A stretch of DNA of 64,000 nt from SZUA-36 sp963727635 (lineage in GTDB: Bacteria; Pseudomonadota; Gammaproteobacteria; Xanthomonadales; SZUA-36): assembly GCA_963727635.1 (NCBI GenBank), contig CAVSHP010000002.1:1-64000 (forward strand), read 5' to 3'. The notes beneath the pieces were generated by a model, which did no database searches, had not been told where the DNA came from, and was given only the letters and a program-made list of their open reading frames with translations. This document shows, in pieces, positions 17,082-27,225 of the stretch; positions within the stretch are counted from its first letter, which is position 1, and every line of letters starts with the position of its first letter. Made by a program: the position numbers and the translations under genes.

Positions 17082-18077
17082 CTACAACTGATCTAGGTAC
17101 CAGCGGTAGGTCGACTCGATTCCTTCCTTTAAGCCGATACAGGCATTCCAGCCAAGCTTTGCAACCGCTGAAACGTCGAGCAGTTTTTGATCCGTGCCAT
17201 CCGGGTATTCGCTGTTGTAGCTGATCTCACCCTCGTAGCCGACAATCGTTTTGATCAACGCGGCGAGCTCCGCGATGGTGATGTCTGTGCCGGTGCCGAT
17301 ATTCAACTGCGACAGCCTCGGCCGGGTGTGCGTCGCGTAGACGGTTTTTGGCAGGCAGGACAGGAACAGGCAGGCATCGGCGAGGTCATCTACGTGCAGG
17401 AACTCGCGCCGCGGCTTACCCGAACCCCAGACTTCAACCGTTGCGGAATTATCGATCTTTGCCTCGTGAAACTTGCGCAGCAGGGCCGGCAGGACGTGGC
17501 TGGTCTGCAGGTCGAAGTTGTCGTTCGGGCCATACAGATTGGTTGGCATGACGCTGCGGAAATCCGTACCGTATTCACGGTTATAGGATTCACACAACTT
17601 GATGCCGGCGATCTTGGCGATCGCGTAGGCCTCGTTGGTGGGTTCCAGCGCACCGCTCAACAGGTAATCCTCGCGTATGGGCTGCGGTGCGTTCTTTGGG
17701 TAAATACAGGAACTGCCGAGGTATAACAGGCGTGTTACACCGGCTTCCCAGGCGGCATGGATGACGTTGGCGGCGATCATCAGGTTGCGGTGGATGAACT
17801 GCGCGGGGAAGCTGTTATTGGCATGTATACCGCCCACCTTGGCGGCGGCCAGGAAGATGTAATCGGGTTTCTCGGACAGGATCAGGTCGTGTGCCTGCTG
17901 CTGGTTCTCCAGGTCTGCCTCGGCACGTGTCTTTAACAGCAGGTTGTCACAGCCGGCCTGGCGCAAGCGCCGCACCAGTGCTGAACCCACCATGCCCCGG
18001 TGTCCGGCAACAAAGATCTTGCCCTGCCTGAGGCCGGCAAGTTCACCCGGGTCCGGTTTAGACATGTGCCGGCTCAT
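17082..18077 (-). CDS. fcl: GDP-L-fucose synthase
   Basis: Fcl epimerises and reduces GDP-4-keto-6-deoxymannose to GDP-L-fucose using NADPH. The 331-residue product has the nucleotide motif VAGHRGMVGSALVRRL, LGSSCIYPKNAPQPI with the catalytic Ser/Cys region, and the YAIAK Tyr-Lys pair. NLYGPNDNFDLQTSHVLPAL and REFLHVDDLADACLFL segments are typical. The annotated start overlaps the gmd stop by four bases, indicating translational coupling with gmd. An internal start at 18065 is also possible. Confidence 0.95.
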   Translation of the reverse strand: MSRHMSKPDPGELAGLRQGKIFVAGHRGMVGSALVRRLRQAGCDNLLLKTRAEADLENQQQAHDLILSEKPDYIFLAAAKVGGIHANNSFPAQFIHRNLMIAANVIHAAWEAGVTRLLYLGSSCIYPKNAPQPIREDYLLSGALEPTNEAYAIAKIAGIKLCESYNREYGTDFRSVMPTNLYGPNDNFDLQTSHVLPALLRKFHEAKIDNSATVEVWGSGKPRREFLHVDDLADACLFLSCLPKTVYATHTRPRLSQLNIGTGTDITIAELAALIKTIVGYEGEISYNSEYPDGTDQKLLDVSAVAKLGWNACIGLKEGIESTYRWYLDQL

Positions 18078-19185
18078 TCATGGTGGTTGAATACCTTGAA
18101 ACCCTCTTTGGCCACGACCGCGTCGCGCTGTGCTTCGGCGAGGTCTTCGGTGACCATTTCCTCGACCAGTTGGGCGAAACTGGTGCGTGGTTGCCAGCCG
18201 AGTCTCTGCCGCGCCTTGCTGGCGTCACCGAGCAGCGTTGCCACCTCGGTCGGACGAAAGTAGCGCGGATCGATGCGGATGATGACATCACCTGCCTGCG
18301 GGCCGGAATCACCGCTGTTTGCGGCGACGCGGCCAATCTCGTCGATCCCGTGGCCTTCCCAGGCGATGCTGATCCCCAGGTGTGTCAGTGCCTGCTCTAT
18401 GAACTGGCGGACGGAATATTGCGCGCCGGTCGCGATGACGTAATCATCCGGCATGTCCTGCTGCAGAATCATCCACTGCGCCTCGACGAAATCGCGTGCG
18501 TGGCCCCAGTCGCGTTTAGAATCGATGTTGCCCAGATGCAGGGTGTCCTGCAAACCGCTCTTGATACGCGCCAGTGCACGGGTGATCTTGCGCGTGACGA
18601 AGGTCTCGCCGCGGATCGGTGACTCGTGGTTGAAGAGGATACCGTTGCAGGCGAACATGCCGTAGGCCTCGCGGTAGTTGACCGCGATCCAGTAGGCGTA
18701 GAGCTTGGCTACCGCGTAGGGGGAACGCGGGTAAAACGGTGTTCTCTCATTCTGCGGGGATTCCTGCACCTGGCCATAGAGTTCGGAGGTGGAGGCCTGG
18801 TAGAAACGGGTTTTGTCCGTCAGCTTCAACAGACGTATCGCTTCGAGCAAGCGCAGCGGACCCATTGCGTCGGTATTTGCCGTGTACTCGGGGGTCTCAA
18901 ACGAAACCGCCACATGGCTCTGGGCTGCCAGGTTGTAGATTTCATCGGGTTGTACTTCCTGCACCACGCGGATCAGGTTGGTCGAGTCGGTCATGTCACC
19001 GTAGTGCAGGATAAACTCCGGCCGGAGATATGCGGGTCCTGGTACAGGTGGTCGATGCGGTCGGTGTTGAAAGAGGAGGCGCGACGTTTGATGCCGTGGA
19101 CTTCGTAACCCTTGCCAAGCAGGAATTCCGCCAGGTAGGCTCCGTCCTGACCGGTCACACCGGTGATGAGTGCGCGTTTTTTCAA
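18074..19185 (-). CDS. gmd: GDP-mannose 4,6-dehydratase, one frameshift
   Basis: Gmd converts GDP-mannose to GDP-4-keto-6-deoxymannose, the substrate of the next gene product Fcl. The N-terminus reads KKRALITGVTGQDGAYLAEF in one frame through YQDPHISG. The rest runs in another frame from FILHYGDMTDSTNLIR, through NLAAQSHVAVSFETPEYTA, FYQASTSELYG and YAVAK, to the stop at 18074. One missing C in GGCCGG near 19020 (GGCCCGG expected) restores GPEFILHYGD. The enzyme is otherwise complete at about 370 residues. It starts the gmd-fcl operon. Confidence 0.93.
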
Positions 19186-19272
19186 TTGGGCCCCCTGAAG
19201 TCCGTTATCAATCCAGCCTTGTTCGTTATTGCGATTGTACTGTATTTGCCGGCTTAAATTGACCGGCCACGT

Positions 19273-20655
19273 TCAGCTTTTCTGCAACGGGCGCAGACGG
19301 GCGGTGAAATGCCTGAGGGACGAAGGCTCCCAGGTCAGTTCCATTCCCGGAATCTCGGAGATGTTATTTCTCAAATCCTCGAAGACCTCGACGATATAGT
19401 CCGCCTGGGCCTGGGTGTACACCCGGCGTGGCATGGCCAGTCTGACCAGTTCCATGCTGGCCGGTTTTTCACTGCCGTCAGGTTGACGGCCGAACATGAA
19501 GCTGCCGATTTCCACCCCGCGGATGCCGCCGCGGATGTAAAGCTCAATCGCCAACGCCTGTCCCGGGTACTGCAGGGCAGGGATGTGCGATAGCATGTTT
19601 TTCGCATCGACAAAAATGGCATGGCCGCCGGCCGGCCTGATAACCGGAACACCCATCGCATCAAGCCGTTCGTTGATGTACTGGATTGAGCGTATCCGGT
19701 ACTGCAGGTAATCCTCGTGCACGATTTCCTCGAGACCCATGGCAATACACTCCATGTCACGACCCGACAGGCCGCCGTAGGTCGGGAAACCTTCCGTCAT
19801 GATCAGGCGGGTGCGCGCCTTTTCCGCCCAGTCATCGTTGTTCAGCGCCAGCCAGCCGCCCATGTTGGAAAATGTATCTTTCTTCGCGCTCATGGTCATG
19901 CCGTCGGCATGTGAGAATATCTCCCGCACGATTTCCTTGACGGATTTTTGCTGGTAGCCCTCCTCGCGCATCTTGATGAAATAGGCATTTTCCGCAAACC
20001 GGGCGCTGTCGATGATCAACGGCTTGCCGTATTTTTCACAGATGGCCTTGGTGCCGCGGATATTGGCCATCGAGACCGGTTGGCCGCCGCCGGCGTTGTT
20101 GGTGATGGTGATCTCGACCATCGGGATGTTGTCGGCTTCGCGAGAGAGCAGTTCTTCCAGCCTGTCGAGGTCCATGTTGCCCTTGAACGGGTATTCCAGC
20201 GCCGTATCGAGGCCTTCCGGGATCACCAGGTCACGCGCATCGATTCCCGCGTCTTCAAAATTGGCCCGGGTGGTGTCGAAATGCGTGTTATTGGGTACGA
20301 TTTTCCCCTTGCCATGCCCGTCGGCAACGACAAAGGTAAGGATATGTTCGGCCGCCCGTCCCTGGTGGGTTGGAATGACGTGCTTGAACGGCATCAGGTC
20401 CTTGACCGCGGCTTCAAAACGGTAATAGGAGGGTGAACCGGCATAGGATTCGTCGCCCTTCATCAATGCCGCCCACTGGTTTGTGCTCATCGCACCGGTA
20501 CCCGAATCGGTCAGCAGGTCGATGATGACATCCTCGGAATGCAGCGAGAACAGGTTGTAATGGGCTTCCCTGATCAGCTTTTGACGTTCCTCGACCGTGG
20601 TCATTTTGATCGGTTCAACCGTCTTGATGCGGAAGGGTTCGATAATGGTTTTCAT
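19273..20655 (-). CDS. tnaA: Tryptophanase-like beta-eliminating lyase
   Basis: The 460-residue PLP enzyme belongs to the tryptophanase/tyrosine phenol-lyase family. Marks are LLTDSGTGAMS, PTHQGRAAEHI, the PLP lysine in TMSAKKDTFSNMGG, and the C-terminal LRHFTARL. The His in LRHFTA matches E. coli TnaA, where tyrosine phenol-lyase has Phe, so tryptophanase is the better guess (indole plus pyruvate plus ammonia). MSAKKDTF rather than MLSAKKDAM shows it is not a close TnaA orthologue, so substrate is not certain. It is the last gene of a four-gene block with tpl, hpd and a VOC gene. Confidence 0.78.
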   Translation of the reverse strand: MKTIIEPFRIKTVEPIKMTTVEERQKLIREAHYNLFSLHSEDVIIDLLTDSGTGAMSTNQWAALMKGDESYAGSPSYYRFEAAVKDLMPFKHVIPTHQGRAAEHILTFVVADGHGKGKIVPNNTHFDTTRANFEDAGIDARDLVIPEGLDTALEYPFKGNMDLDRLEELLSREADNIPMVEITITNNAGGGQPVSMANIRGTKAICEKYGKPLIIDSARFAENAYFIKMREEGYQQKSVKEIVREIFSHADGMTMSAKKDTFSNMGGWLALNNDDWAEKARTRLIMTEGFPTYGGLSGRDMECIAMGLEEIVHEDYLQYRIRSIQYINERLDAMGVPVIRPAGGHAIFVDAKNMLSHIPALQYPGQALAIELYIRGGIRGVEIGSFMFGRQPDGSEKPASMELVRLAMPRRVYTQAQADYIVEVFEDLRNNISEIPGMELTWEPSSLRHFTARLRPLQKS

Positions 20656-20748
20656 GGGTGTTCCTGGATTCTGTTTTTGCTTGTGATGGTTGGCTGAGCG
20701 ACACTGCTGAGAGCTGTGTACGGCCGCTGATTCAAATACTGAAGCTGA

Positions 20749-21291
20749 TCAGGATTCGAGACTGAATTCTTGTTCATGCATGAAAGCGGCATGCTTGGGC
20801 GCCCGTTTGGTCCGGCTCCATTCCTCGACCATCTCCGGCGCCAGGCTATGCAGTTTTTCCAATGCGCCGGGACGCTCGACATTTGCGCAAAGTTCAAGGC
20901 GGTGGCCGTTGGGATCGAAGAAGTAGATCGATTTGAACAGGTAATGATCGGTCGGTCCGATGACTTCCAGACCGGCAGCCTCGATTTTTTCCCTGGCCGC
21001 CAGCAACTCGTCCATGTCACCGATTTCAAATGCGATGTGCTGCACCCAGGCCGGCGTGTTTTCATCCCGGCCCATCGGCGGCGAGTTGGGTATTTCAAAA
21101 AAGGCCAGTACGTTGCCCTGGCCGGCGTCAAGGAATATATGGATATAAGGGTCGGGGGCCCTGGTGCTCGGAACCCGGTCCTCGGCGATCGCCAGCACCA
21201 GGTCCATATCCAGGACCTCCTTGTAAAATGCGACCGTCTCCTTAGCGTCTTTGCAGCGGTAGGCTACGTGGTGTATTTTTCTGATATTCAT
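20749..21291 (-). CDS. VOC-superfamily (glyoxalase/extradiol dioxygenase-like) protein
   Basis: The 180-residue single VOC module begins IRKIHHVAYRCKDAKETVAFYKEVLDM. It continues with a second beta-alpha-beta unit containing VQHIAFEIGDMDEL and ends FFDPNGHRLELCANV. The two metal-ligand His and the Glu are thus present. The C-terminal 40 residues are helical and charged. Between hpd and the tryptophanase-like gene it probably acts on an aromatic amino-acid derivative, perhaps as a ring-cleavage dioxygenase or isomerase. The exact reaction cannot be read from sequence. Start is well supported by GGAATTATTATG. Confidence 0.78.
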   Translation of the reverse strand: MNIRKIHHVAYRCKDAKETVAFYKEVLDMDLVLAIAEDRVPSTRAPDPYIHIFLDAGQGNVLAFFEIPNSPPMGRDENTPAWVQHIAFEIGDMDELLAAREKIEAAGLEVIGPTDHYLFKSIYFFDPNGHRLELCANVERPGALEKLHSLAPEMVEEWSRTKRAPKHAAFMHEQEFSLES

Positions 21292-21321
21292 AATAATTCC
21301 AGGGCATTTTACCGCTTGTCT

Positions 21322-22406
21322 TCAGGCCTCGTCTTCAGTGCTGATCACACCACGGCGTAGCTGGTCGCGTTCCATGGATTCGAACAATGCGGTGAAGTTG
21401 CCTTCACCAAATCCTTCGTCCTTCTTGCGTTGGATAAATTCAAAAAACACCGGTCCGATCATGGTTTGGGAAAAGATCTGCAACAACAGGCGCGGGTCAT
21501 CGTTGGCGGTAGAGCCATCGAGCAGGATGCCGCGCGACTGCAGTTCTGCAACCGGCTCGCCATGACCCGGCAGACGTTCACGCAGCATTTCATAGTAGGT
21601 GGCCGGGGGTGGCGTCATGAACGGCAGGCCCCTGGCCTTGAGCGCATCCCAACACGCATACAGGTCGTCACAGATCAGCGCGATATGCTGGATGCCTTCA
21701 CCGTTATAGGCCATCAGGAACTCCTCGATCTGACCGATGCCGTGGGAGGCTTCCTCGTTCAGCGGGATACGGATTTTGCCGTCCGGTGCGGTCATGGCCT
21801 TGGACAACAGGCCGGTGTATTCACCCTTGATATCGAAATAACGGATTTCACGGAAATTGAATATACGCCGGTAGTAATTCGCCCAGAATTCCATGCGCCC
21901 CCGGTAAACATTGTGGGTCAGGTGGTCGATGAGTCTGAAGCCACAGCCTTCCGGGTGGCGGTCCACGCCTTCGTAAAACACAAAGTCGATGTCGTAAAAA
22001 CTCTGATCCTTCTCGTAACGGTCGATCAGGTAAAGCGGTGCACCGCCGATGCCCTTGATCGCGGGCAGACGCAATTCCATCGGACCGGTTGGAATATCGA
22101 TGGGTTGAGCACCCAGTTTCAGGGCCCGGTAGTAGGCGGCATGGGCGTCCTTCACCCTGAAAGCCATGCCGCAGACACACGGTCCGTGCTCTTCCGCGAA
22201 ATAGCCTGCGTGGCTGTGCGGTTCCTCGTTGAGAATGAAATTGATCTCACCCTGACGGAAAAGCGGACCTTTTTGGAACGGTGCTCGGCAACGGCGGTGA
22301 AACCCAGCATTTCGAATACGGGTTCCAGCACACCCGCGGTGGGGGATGCGAATTCGACGAATTCGAAGCCATCCAGGCCCATCGGGTTGTCAAACAGATC
22401 TGTCAT
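21322..22406 (-). CDS. hpd: 4-Hydroxyphenylpyruvate dioxygenase, one frameshift
   Basis: HPPD converts 4-hydroxyphenylpyruvate to homogentisate with Fe(II) and oxygen. The N-terminus (NPMGLDGFEFVEFASP...FEMLGFTAVAEHRSKKV) matches HPPD. The frame breaks near 22270 and resumes LFRQGEINFILNEEP...HGPCVCGMAFRV. The iron ligands are visible: His in LIDHLTHNVYRG, His in GEGIQHIALICDDLYA, and Glu in GPVFFEFIQRKKDEGFGEGNF. Full length would be about 361 residues, normal for bacterial HPPD. One lost base around CCGCTTTTCC explains the break. Homogentisate dioxygenase is not in the window, so the fate of homogentisate is unknown here. Confidence 0.9.
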
Positions 22407-22436
22407 TCATAACCTCCAGTGGATCGGTTCGGATTT

Positions 22437-23836
22437 TCAGGCCAGTGGTTCGAAACGCGCCTGGAAGAACCGCAGGTACTCCGGTTCATAGACCATCTTC
22501 AGACCCTTTATCTGCTCGCGCTTTTCAAACACGCGGATGACGGATTCCGCCACCACGTCCATGTGCGCCTGGGTATAAACACGCCGCGGCAGGGTCAGCC
22601 GGACCAGTTCCAGCGCCGGACGGCGGTTCTTGCCGGTAACCGGATCGCGGCCGGCCGATACATTACCACGTTCCATGCTAGCGGATACCTGCTTCCAAGT
22701 ATAACTCAGCGGCCAGCGCCTGCGCCGGGTAGTCATCCTGGTCCAGGTGCGGCAGGAACTTACGGGCATCGAGGAAGATTGCGTGCGAACCGATCGGGTT
22801 GACGATCGGCACGCCGGCCTTGCGCAGCATGTCACCGAGGTAGCGGACCTGGCCGATACGCGCAGCCTGGTGCTCTTCCATGACGGCTTCGCGCAGACCG
22901 ATGCGCCATGGCTTCCATGTCGCGTCCGGCCAGCCCGCCATAGGTATGCAGGCCTTCGTAGACCACCACCAGGTTTTGCGCCTTGCTGGAAGATCGTCTT
23001 CGTCGTTGCAGGCAAAAAAGCCGCCGATATTGACCAGCAGGTCCTTCTTGGCGGACATCGTGCAGCCATCGGTCAGGTCGCAGATCTCGCGCAGGATGGT
23101 ACGCAATGATTTATCGGCATAGCCCTCTTCGCGTTCCCGGATAAACCAGGCGTTTTCGATCGTGCGGGTGGCATCCAGCATGATCGGGATGGCATGCTTT
23201 CGGCAATAGGTGTTCAGTTCCTTGCAGATTGGCCATCGAGAACGGCTGTCCGCCGGCCATGTTCACATTGCCCTCCAGGCTGATATAGGGAATACGGTCC
23301 GCGCCGACTTCCTGCACCAGTTTGTCCAGTTTTTCCATATCGACATTGCCCTTGAACGGATGCCGGCTGGCCGGGTCATGCGCCTCGTCGATGATCACAT
23401 CGACGAAGTTGCCGCCCGCCAGTTCCTGGTGCAGACGGGTGGTGGTGAAATACATATTGCCGGGTACAAAGTCGCCCTTCTTGATCATGATCTGTGACAT
23501 CAGGTTCTCGGCGCCGCGGCCCTGGTGGGTGGGTACGAGGTATTTGTAGCCGTAATATTCCCGTACGGCATCCTGCAGGTGATAGAAGTTTTCACTGCCC
23601 GAGTAGGCCTCGTCACCCACCATCAGGCCGGCCCACTGGTTGTCGCTCATCGCGGAGGTGCCGGAATCGGTCAGCAGGTCGATATAGACGTCCCGGCTGC
23701 GGATCAGGAAGGTGTTGTAACCCGCTTCACGGATTGCCGGTTCGCGTTCCTCGCGGGTGGTCATACGGATGAGTTCAACGGATTTGATCTTGTAGGGTTC
23801 TGCCCAACTGGGGCGATGGCTGGAATGCTCGGTCAT
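22437..23836 (-). CDS. tpl: Tyrosine phenol-lyase-like beta-eliminating lyase, several frameshifts
   Basis: Tyrosine phenol-lyase splits L-tyrosine to phenol, pyruvate and ammonia using PLP. Evidence is PYKIKSVELIRMTTREERE, LLTDSGTSAMSDNQWAGLM, PTHQGRGAENLMSQI, the PLP lysine in CTMSAKKDLLVNIGGFFACN, and the C-terminal LRFFQARF. The Phe in RFF is the tyrosine phenol-lyase residue, against His in tryptophanase. The frame breaks near 23228, 22985, 22905 and 22680. One break is explained by a lost A (GCAAGG for GCAAAGG) and one by an extra C in GCGCATCGG. Either sequencing errors or true decay could be responsible. It heads the block with hpd, VOC and tnaA. Confidence 0.8.
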
Positions 23837-23930
23837 GATTGCACCTGGTAGGTTTACCTGTGGTCGGTTAATGGAGAAAGTTTGTTAATCATTATCCCCA
23901 TTTGAGCGGAATAATGTGTTTCTGAATTGA

Positions 23931-23966
23931 CAGGAAAGATAATATTTTGAAACAATAGTTTTCCTG
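23931..23966. promoter_or_regulatory. Candidate operator between tpl and the divergent Lrp regulator
   Basis: A 7-bp inverted repeat, CAGGAAA (23931-23937) and TTTCCTG (23960-23966), flanks 22 AT-rich bases. It sits in the 155-base divergent gap. A TATAAA-type -10 for the regulator follows. Lrp/AsnC proteins often bind such sites; this is inferred. Confidence 0.35.
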
Positions 23967-23991
23967 TATAAAATATACTGAAACAAATGTA

Positions 23992-24456
23992 ATGGAATTT
24001 AAACTTTCTGCTTCCGACCGCAAATTACTCGCCGCATTACAGAAGGATGCCAGCTTCAGCCAGATCGACCTGGCGGAGAGTTCCGGGCTGTCGCGCACCT
24101 CCGTCTGGCGGCGGGTGCGGGAACTGGAGGACGCTGGCGTGATCGAGGGCAGGGTGGCCCTGCTCAATCCAAAGGCCATCGGTTTGCAGATTCACGTGCT
24201 GTTGTCCGTCAGCATGGTCGAACATTCGGACCGGATCCGCAAAGCCTTTGAAACCCATGTCGAGGGCTTGCCGGAAGTCATGACCTGCTTTTCGGTGTCG
24301 GGTGAACGGGATTACGTGTTGCAGATCATTTCCAGGGACATGGAGTCCTATAACGAGTTTTTGAACAGCAAAGTCCTGCATCATTCCAGTGTGCGCTCAG
24401 CCAGTTCCAGTTTTGCCTTGCGCAGGGTCAAGTACACGACGGAACTGCCGTTCTGA
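23992..24456 (+). CDS. Lrp/AsnC family transcriptional regulator of the aromatic amino-acid cluster
   Basis: The 154-residue protein has an N-terminal winged helix-turn-helix (LLAALQKDASFSQIDLAESSGLSRTSVWRRVRELEDAGVIEG by position 15-60, given here only as a region) and the C-terminal RAM sensing domain with MTCFSVSGERDYVLQI. Lrp/AsnC regulators bind amino acids and control adjacent catabolic genes. It is divergent from tpl-hpd-VOC-tnaA, so tyrosine or tryptophan is the likely effector. That is inference from position. ATG at 23992 sits right after an AT-rich promoter-like stretch. Confidence 0.9.
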   Translation: MEFKLSASDRKLLAALQKDASFSQIDLAESSGLSRTSVWRRVRELEDAGVIEGRVALLNPKAIGLQIHVLLSVSMVEHSDRIRKAFETHVEGLPEVMTCFSVSGERDYVLQIISRDMESYNEFLNSKVLHHSSVRSASSSFALRRVKYTTELPF

Positions 24457-24565
24457 AATCACTGCCACGGCAAGCCGTGAAGTTTGACGGGAATGGCTGC
24501 GGTAAACGGTTCCACCCGGTTCGCCGGCGGCGTAACATGCCTGGCAAACCGGACAGGGGAAAGCT

Positions 24566-27016
24566 ATGACTTGTTGGCAAAAGGCTACCATCAGCGCAAT
24601 TCTGTTAACCGTCATGCTGGCCTTTGGCTACCGGCAAACCCTGGCGCCTGCCATGGCTACCGGTTCGGACCTGGATTTCACGGCACTGACTCGTCATGTT
24701 GCCGTCATCGCTGCAAAGCCGCACCCCATCGGCAGCATCGCCAACCAGCAGGTCAGGGACTACATCGCCGGATACTTTCAATCACTTGGTCTCGAGACCG
24801 AGGTGCAGAAGACCACGGTGGTTTACCGTCACCCGTACCGGGCGACCCGCGGCACCGTTATCGGCCAGGTTGAAAACATCATCGCGCGCCTGCCCGGCGG
24901 TTCCAAAAGCGCTCCGGAAGCGGCCAATGACCTGGTGCTGATGGCGCACTACGATTCCAGGCCGTCCGGACCCGGAGCAGCGGATGATGCCTCGGGTGTC
25001 GCCTCCATCATGGAGGCCGCACGGATCATGTCTGCCGGTCCGCCGCCGGCGCACGATGTGGTTTTCCTGATCACCGATGGTGAAGAGATGGGCCTGTTGG
25101 GCGCCCAGGGGTTTTTCAGGCAACACCCGTCGGCCATAAACGTCGGACTGGTGCTGAATTTCGAAGCCCGTGGCAGTCACGGTGCATCGTTCATGTTTGA
25201 AACCAGCAACGGCAATGCCTGGCTGATTGACCGCCTGATCGATGCAACGCCCGGTCTGCTGGCCAGTTCCCTGTCCTACGAAATCTACCGGCGGATGCCG
25301 AATGACACCGATTTGAGCATTGCGAAGGGGGAGGGCTTTGCCGGTCTTAACTTCGCCTTTTCCGCCGGTCTGGCCGACTACCACGCGATCACGGACAGCG
25401 TCCGCAACCTCGATCGGAATAGCCTCGCACAACAGGCCAATTATGTACTTTCGACCGCCAGGTATTTTGCCAATCTCGATGACTGGCAGAGCGCAGAAGG
25501 TGACCTGACTTACTTCAATATCTGGCGGGGCGTGCTCGTAAGTTACAGCATGAGCCTGGCAAATGCGTTTGGCATTGCCGTTCTGTTGCTGGCGGTCTGG
25601 CTGTTTGCTACGGCCTTGCGCAAGGGTACTGTCAGGCCGGGTCCTGTCGTTTCAGGATTGCTCGCTGTACTGGGCATGTTTCTGATCGTGTATTCCGTGT
25701 TTGAAAACCTCGTGGTGTTCATGCGCAGTGCGGATGCCGGGATGATTCGACTCGTCTCGCTTGGGGAATGGCCGCTGCTGGCATACTTTGTCACCACCCT
25801 GGGGTTGACGTTGTGGTTGGGCTACAGGTTCAGAAAGGGCTTGGGCAAACTCGATGTTTTATTGTCGTCGCTGGTGCTGGTGCTCCTGGTCCTGCTCGCA
25901 GGCCGACCTTCAGCGCTTGCATTTGTCGCGCCGACGCTCCTGATCCCGCTGATGATGACACTCCGCTTGCTCCGGTTCCGGCCGGATGTGTGGACGGCAT
26001 CTCTGACCCTGTGGTGGTTGTTGACAGCCCTGCTGTTGTACCTTGCGCCAAACGCCTCCTATTTGCTGGTCTGGCCGCTGGCATCTGTTTTACTCGGGAT
26101 CGTTGTCCAGCGTCAACTGTCAAATGGCGCCGCCGGCGGGGCCCGGTTCCTGGTGATGCTGGTTGCATCTTTGCTACCCTTATTATTGTTGCCTCCCATC
26201 TATATCCTGGCTTACTTGGCACTGGGACTTGCCCAACCACAGATATTGATGGTCATCTGCTGCCTGTCGCTGCTGATTATCTGGCCGTTGTTTCGCAGTA
26301 TCGCCTCGGTGGCGGAGGGGAAAGCCGCCCTGTCAATACTCGGCGTCGGTGTCGTGATGACCGCGGTCGTGGTCTTCGGGCGTGGCTTCGATGCGCGTCA
26401 TCCACGACCGGAAGAACTTTTCTACGCCATCGATGTTGACCAGCAAAAGGGTTTTTGGGCCAGTCCGGATACACGGCCGGGTTCCTGGCTGGGTGTCTTC
26501 ATGGGTGATCGGGTCAGGGAGGCCAATAGCGCCCGGATCCTGCCAGGCTATGACCAGCCGATACAGGTCAGGGATGGTGATCTACCGCAATACACCGCAG
26601 CCAGTTTGAGCGTCGAAAGCGACAGCGTGGGCGATGGCGTGCGGGAACTCCACCTGCACCTGCAGGTTGCCGGCGCAGGTGAATACGTCAATCTGCTTTT
26701 TGCCAGCGACGCGGGTATCGTGGCGGCGGCAGTTAACGGCTTTGCGCTTGATGTTCCTGAAAATGAGCAAAGCAGCGTCATGGATTCAACGGCGTCATCT
26801 ACGGAATCATGGTGGCGTTGGCGTTGGTATGGATTACCGCAAGAGGGCGCCGACATCGTGTTGACGTTACCGGCGAACCGACCCTTGAGGGCAAAGGTCA
26901 TCGAAGTCGATTACAGATTGCCGGAGGGGGCGCCCGCGAGGCCGGAAAATTCGATACGTAAACCATATACCTGGTCGGACAGCACGGTAATCTTTCAGAC
27001 GATCATGCTGGAGTGA
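24566..27016 (+). CDS. M28 family metallopeptidase with multispanning membrane C-terminal domain
   Basis: The 816-residue protein begins with a membrane anchor (ISAILLTVMLAFGY). The M28 aminopeptidase domain at about 40-320 shows the paired-zinc ligands: LMAHYDSRPSGPGAADDASG (His, Asp), LITDGEEMGLLG (catalytic Glu pair), NFEARG and DYHAITDSVRNLD (final His). About nine transmembrane helices follow (330-620), then a soluble C-terminal domain. The architecture resembles FXNA/ERMP1-like M28 peptidases. The active site would face the periplasm. It stands alone between the Lrp regulator and a cold-shock gene. Confidence 0.87.
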   Translation: MTCWQKATISAILLTVMLAFGYRQTLAPAMATGSDLDFTALTRHVAVIAAKPHPIGSIANQQVRDYIAGYFQSLGLETEVQKTTVVYRHPYRATRGTVIGQVENIIARLPGGSKSAPEAANDLVLMAHYDSRPSGPGAADDASGVASIMEAARIMSAGPPPAHDVVFLITDGEEMGLLGAQGFFRQHPSAINVGLVLNFEARGSHGASFMFETSNGNAWLIDRLIDATPGLLASSLSYEIYRRMPNDTDLSIAKGEGFAGLNFAFSAGLADYHAITDSVRNLDRNSLAQQANYVLSTARYFANLDDWQSAEGDLTYFNIWRGVLVSYSMSLANAFGIAVLLLAVWLFATALRKGTVRPGPVVSGLLAVLGMFLIVYSVFENLVVFMRSADAGMIRLVSLGEWPLLAYFVTTLGLTLWLGYRFRKGLGKLDVLLSSLVLVLLVLLAGRPSALAFVAPTLLIPLMMTLRLLRFRPDVWTASLTLWWLLTALLLYLAPNASYLLVWPLASVLLGIVVQRQLSNGAAGGARFLVMLVASLLPLLLLPPIYILAYLALGLAQPQILMVICCLSLLIIWPLFRSIASVAEGKAALSILGVGVVMTAVVVFGRGFDARHPRPEELFYAIDVDQQKGFWASPDTRPGSWLGVFMGDRVREANSARILPGYDQPIQVRDGDLPQYTAASLSVESDSVGDGVRELHLHLQVAGAGEYVNLLFASDAGIVAAAVNGFALDVPENEQSSVMDSTASSTESWWRWRWYGLPQEGADIVLTLPANRPLRAKVIEVDYRLPEGAPARPENSIRKPYTWSDSTVIFQTIMLE

Positions 27017-27225
27017 AACTCAAAATACATTGCAGTTGATTGTTTTAATAGCATATACCTGCGTAAGAATGTAGAATGACATCGCTGCTTGTTGCGGCGA
27101 GTGATTGAGTGTTTAGTCTGTACAGGTCGTTATGCTTCCTTCCAGATATACCCCGGTCCCGTTCTACTACAGCACTGTCACTACCGGAAGGTGGTTTTTC
27201 AACTATATATAGTGAGTTAATGATA

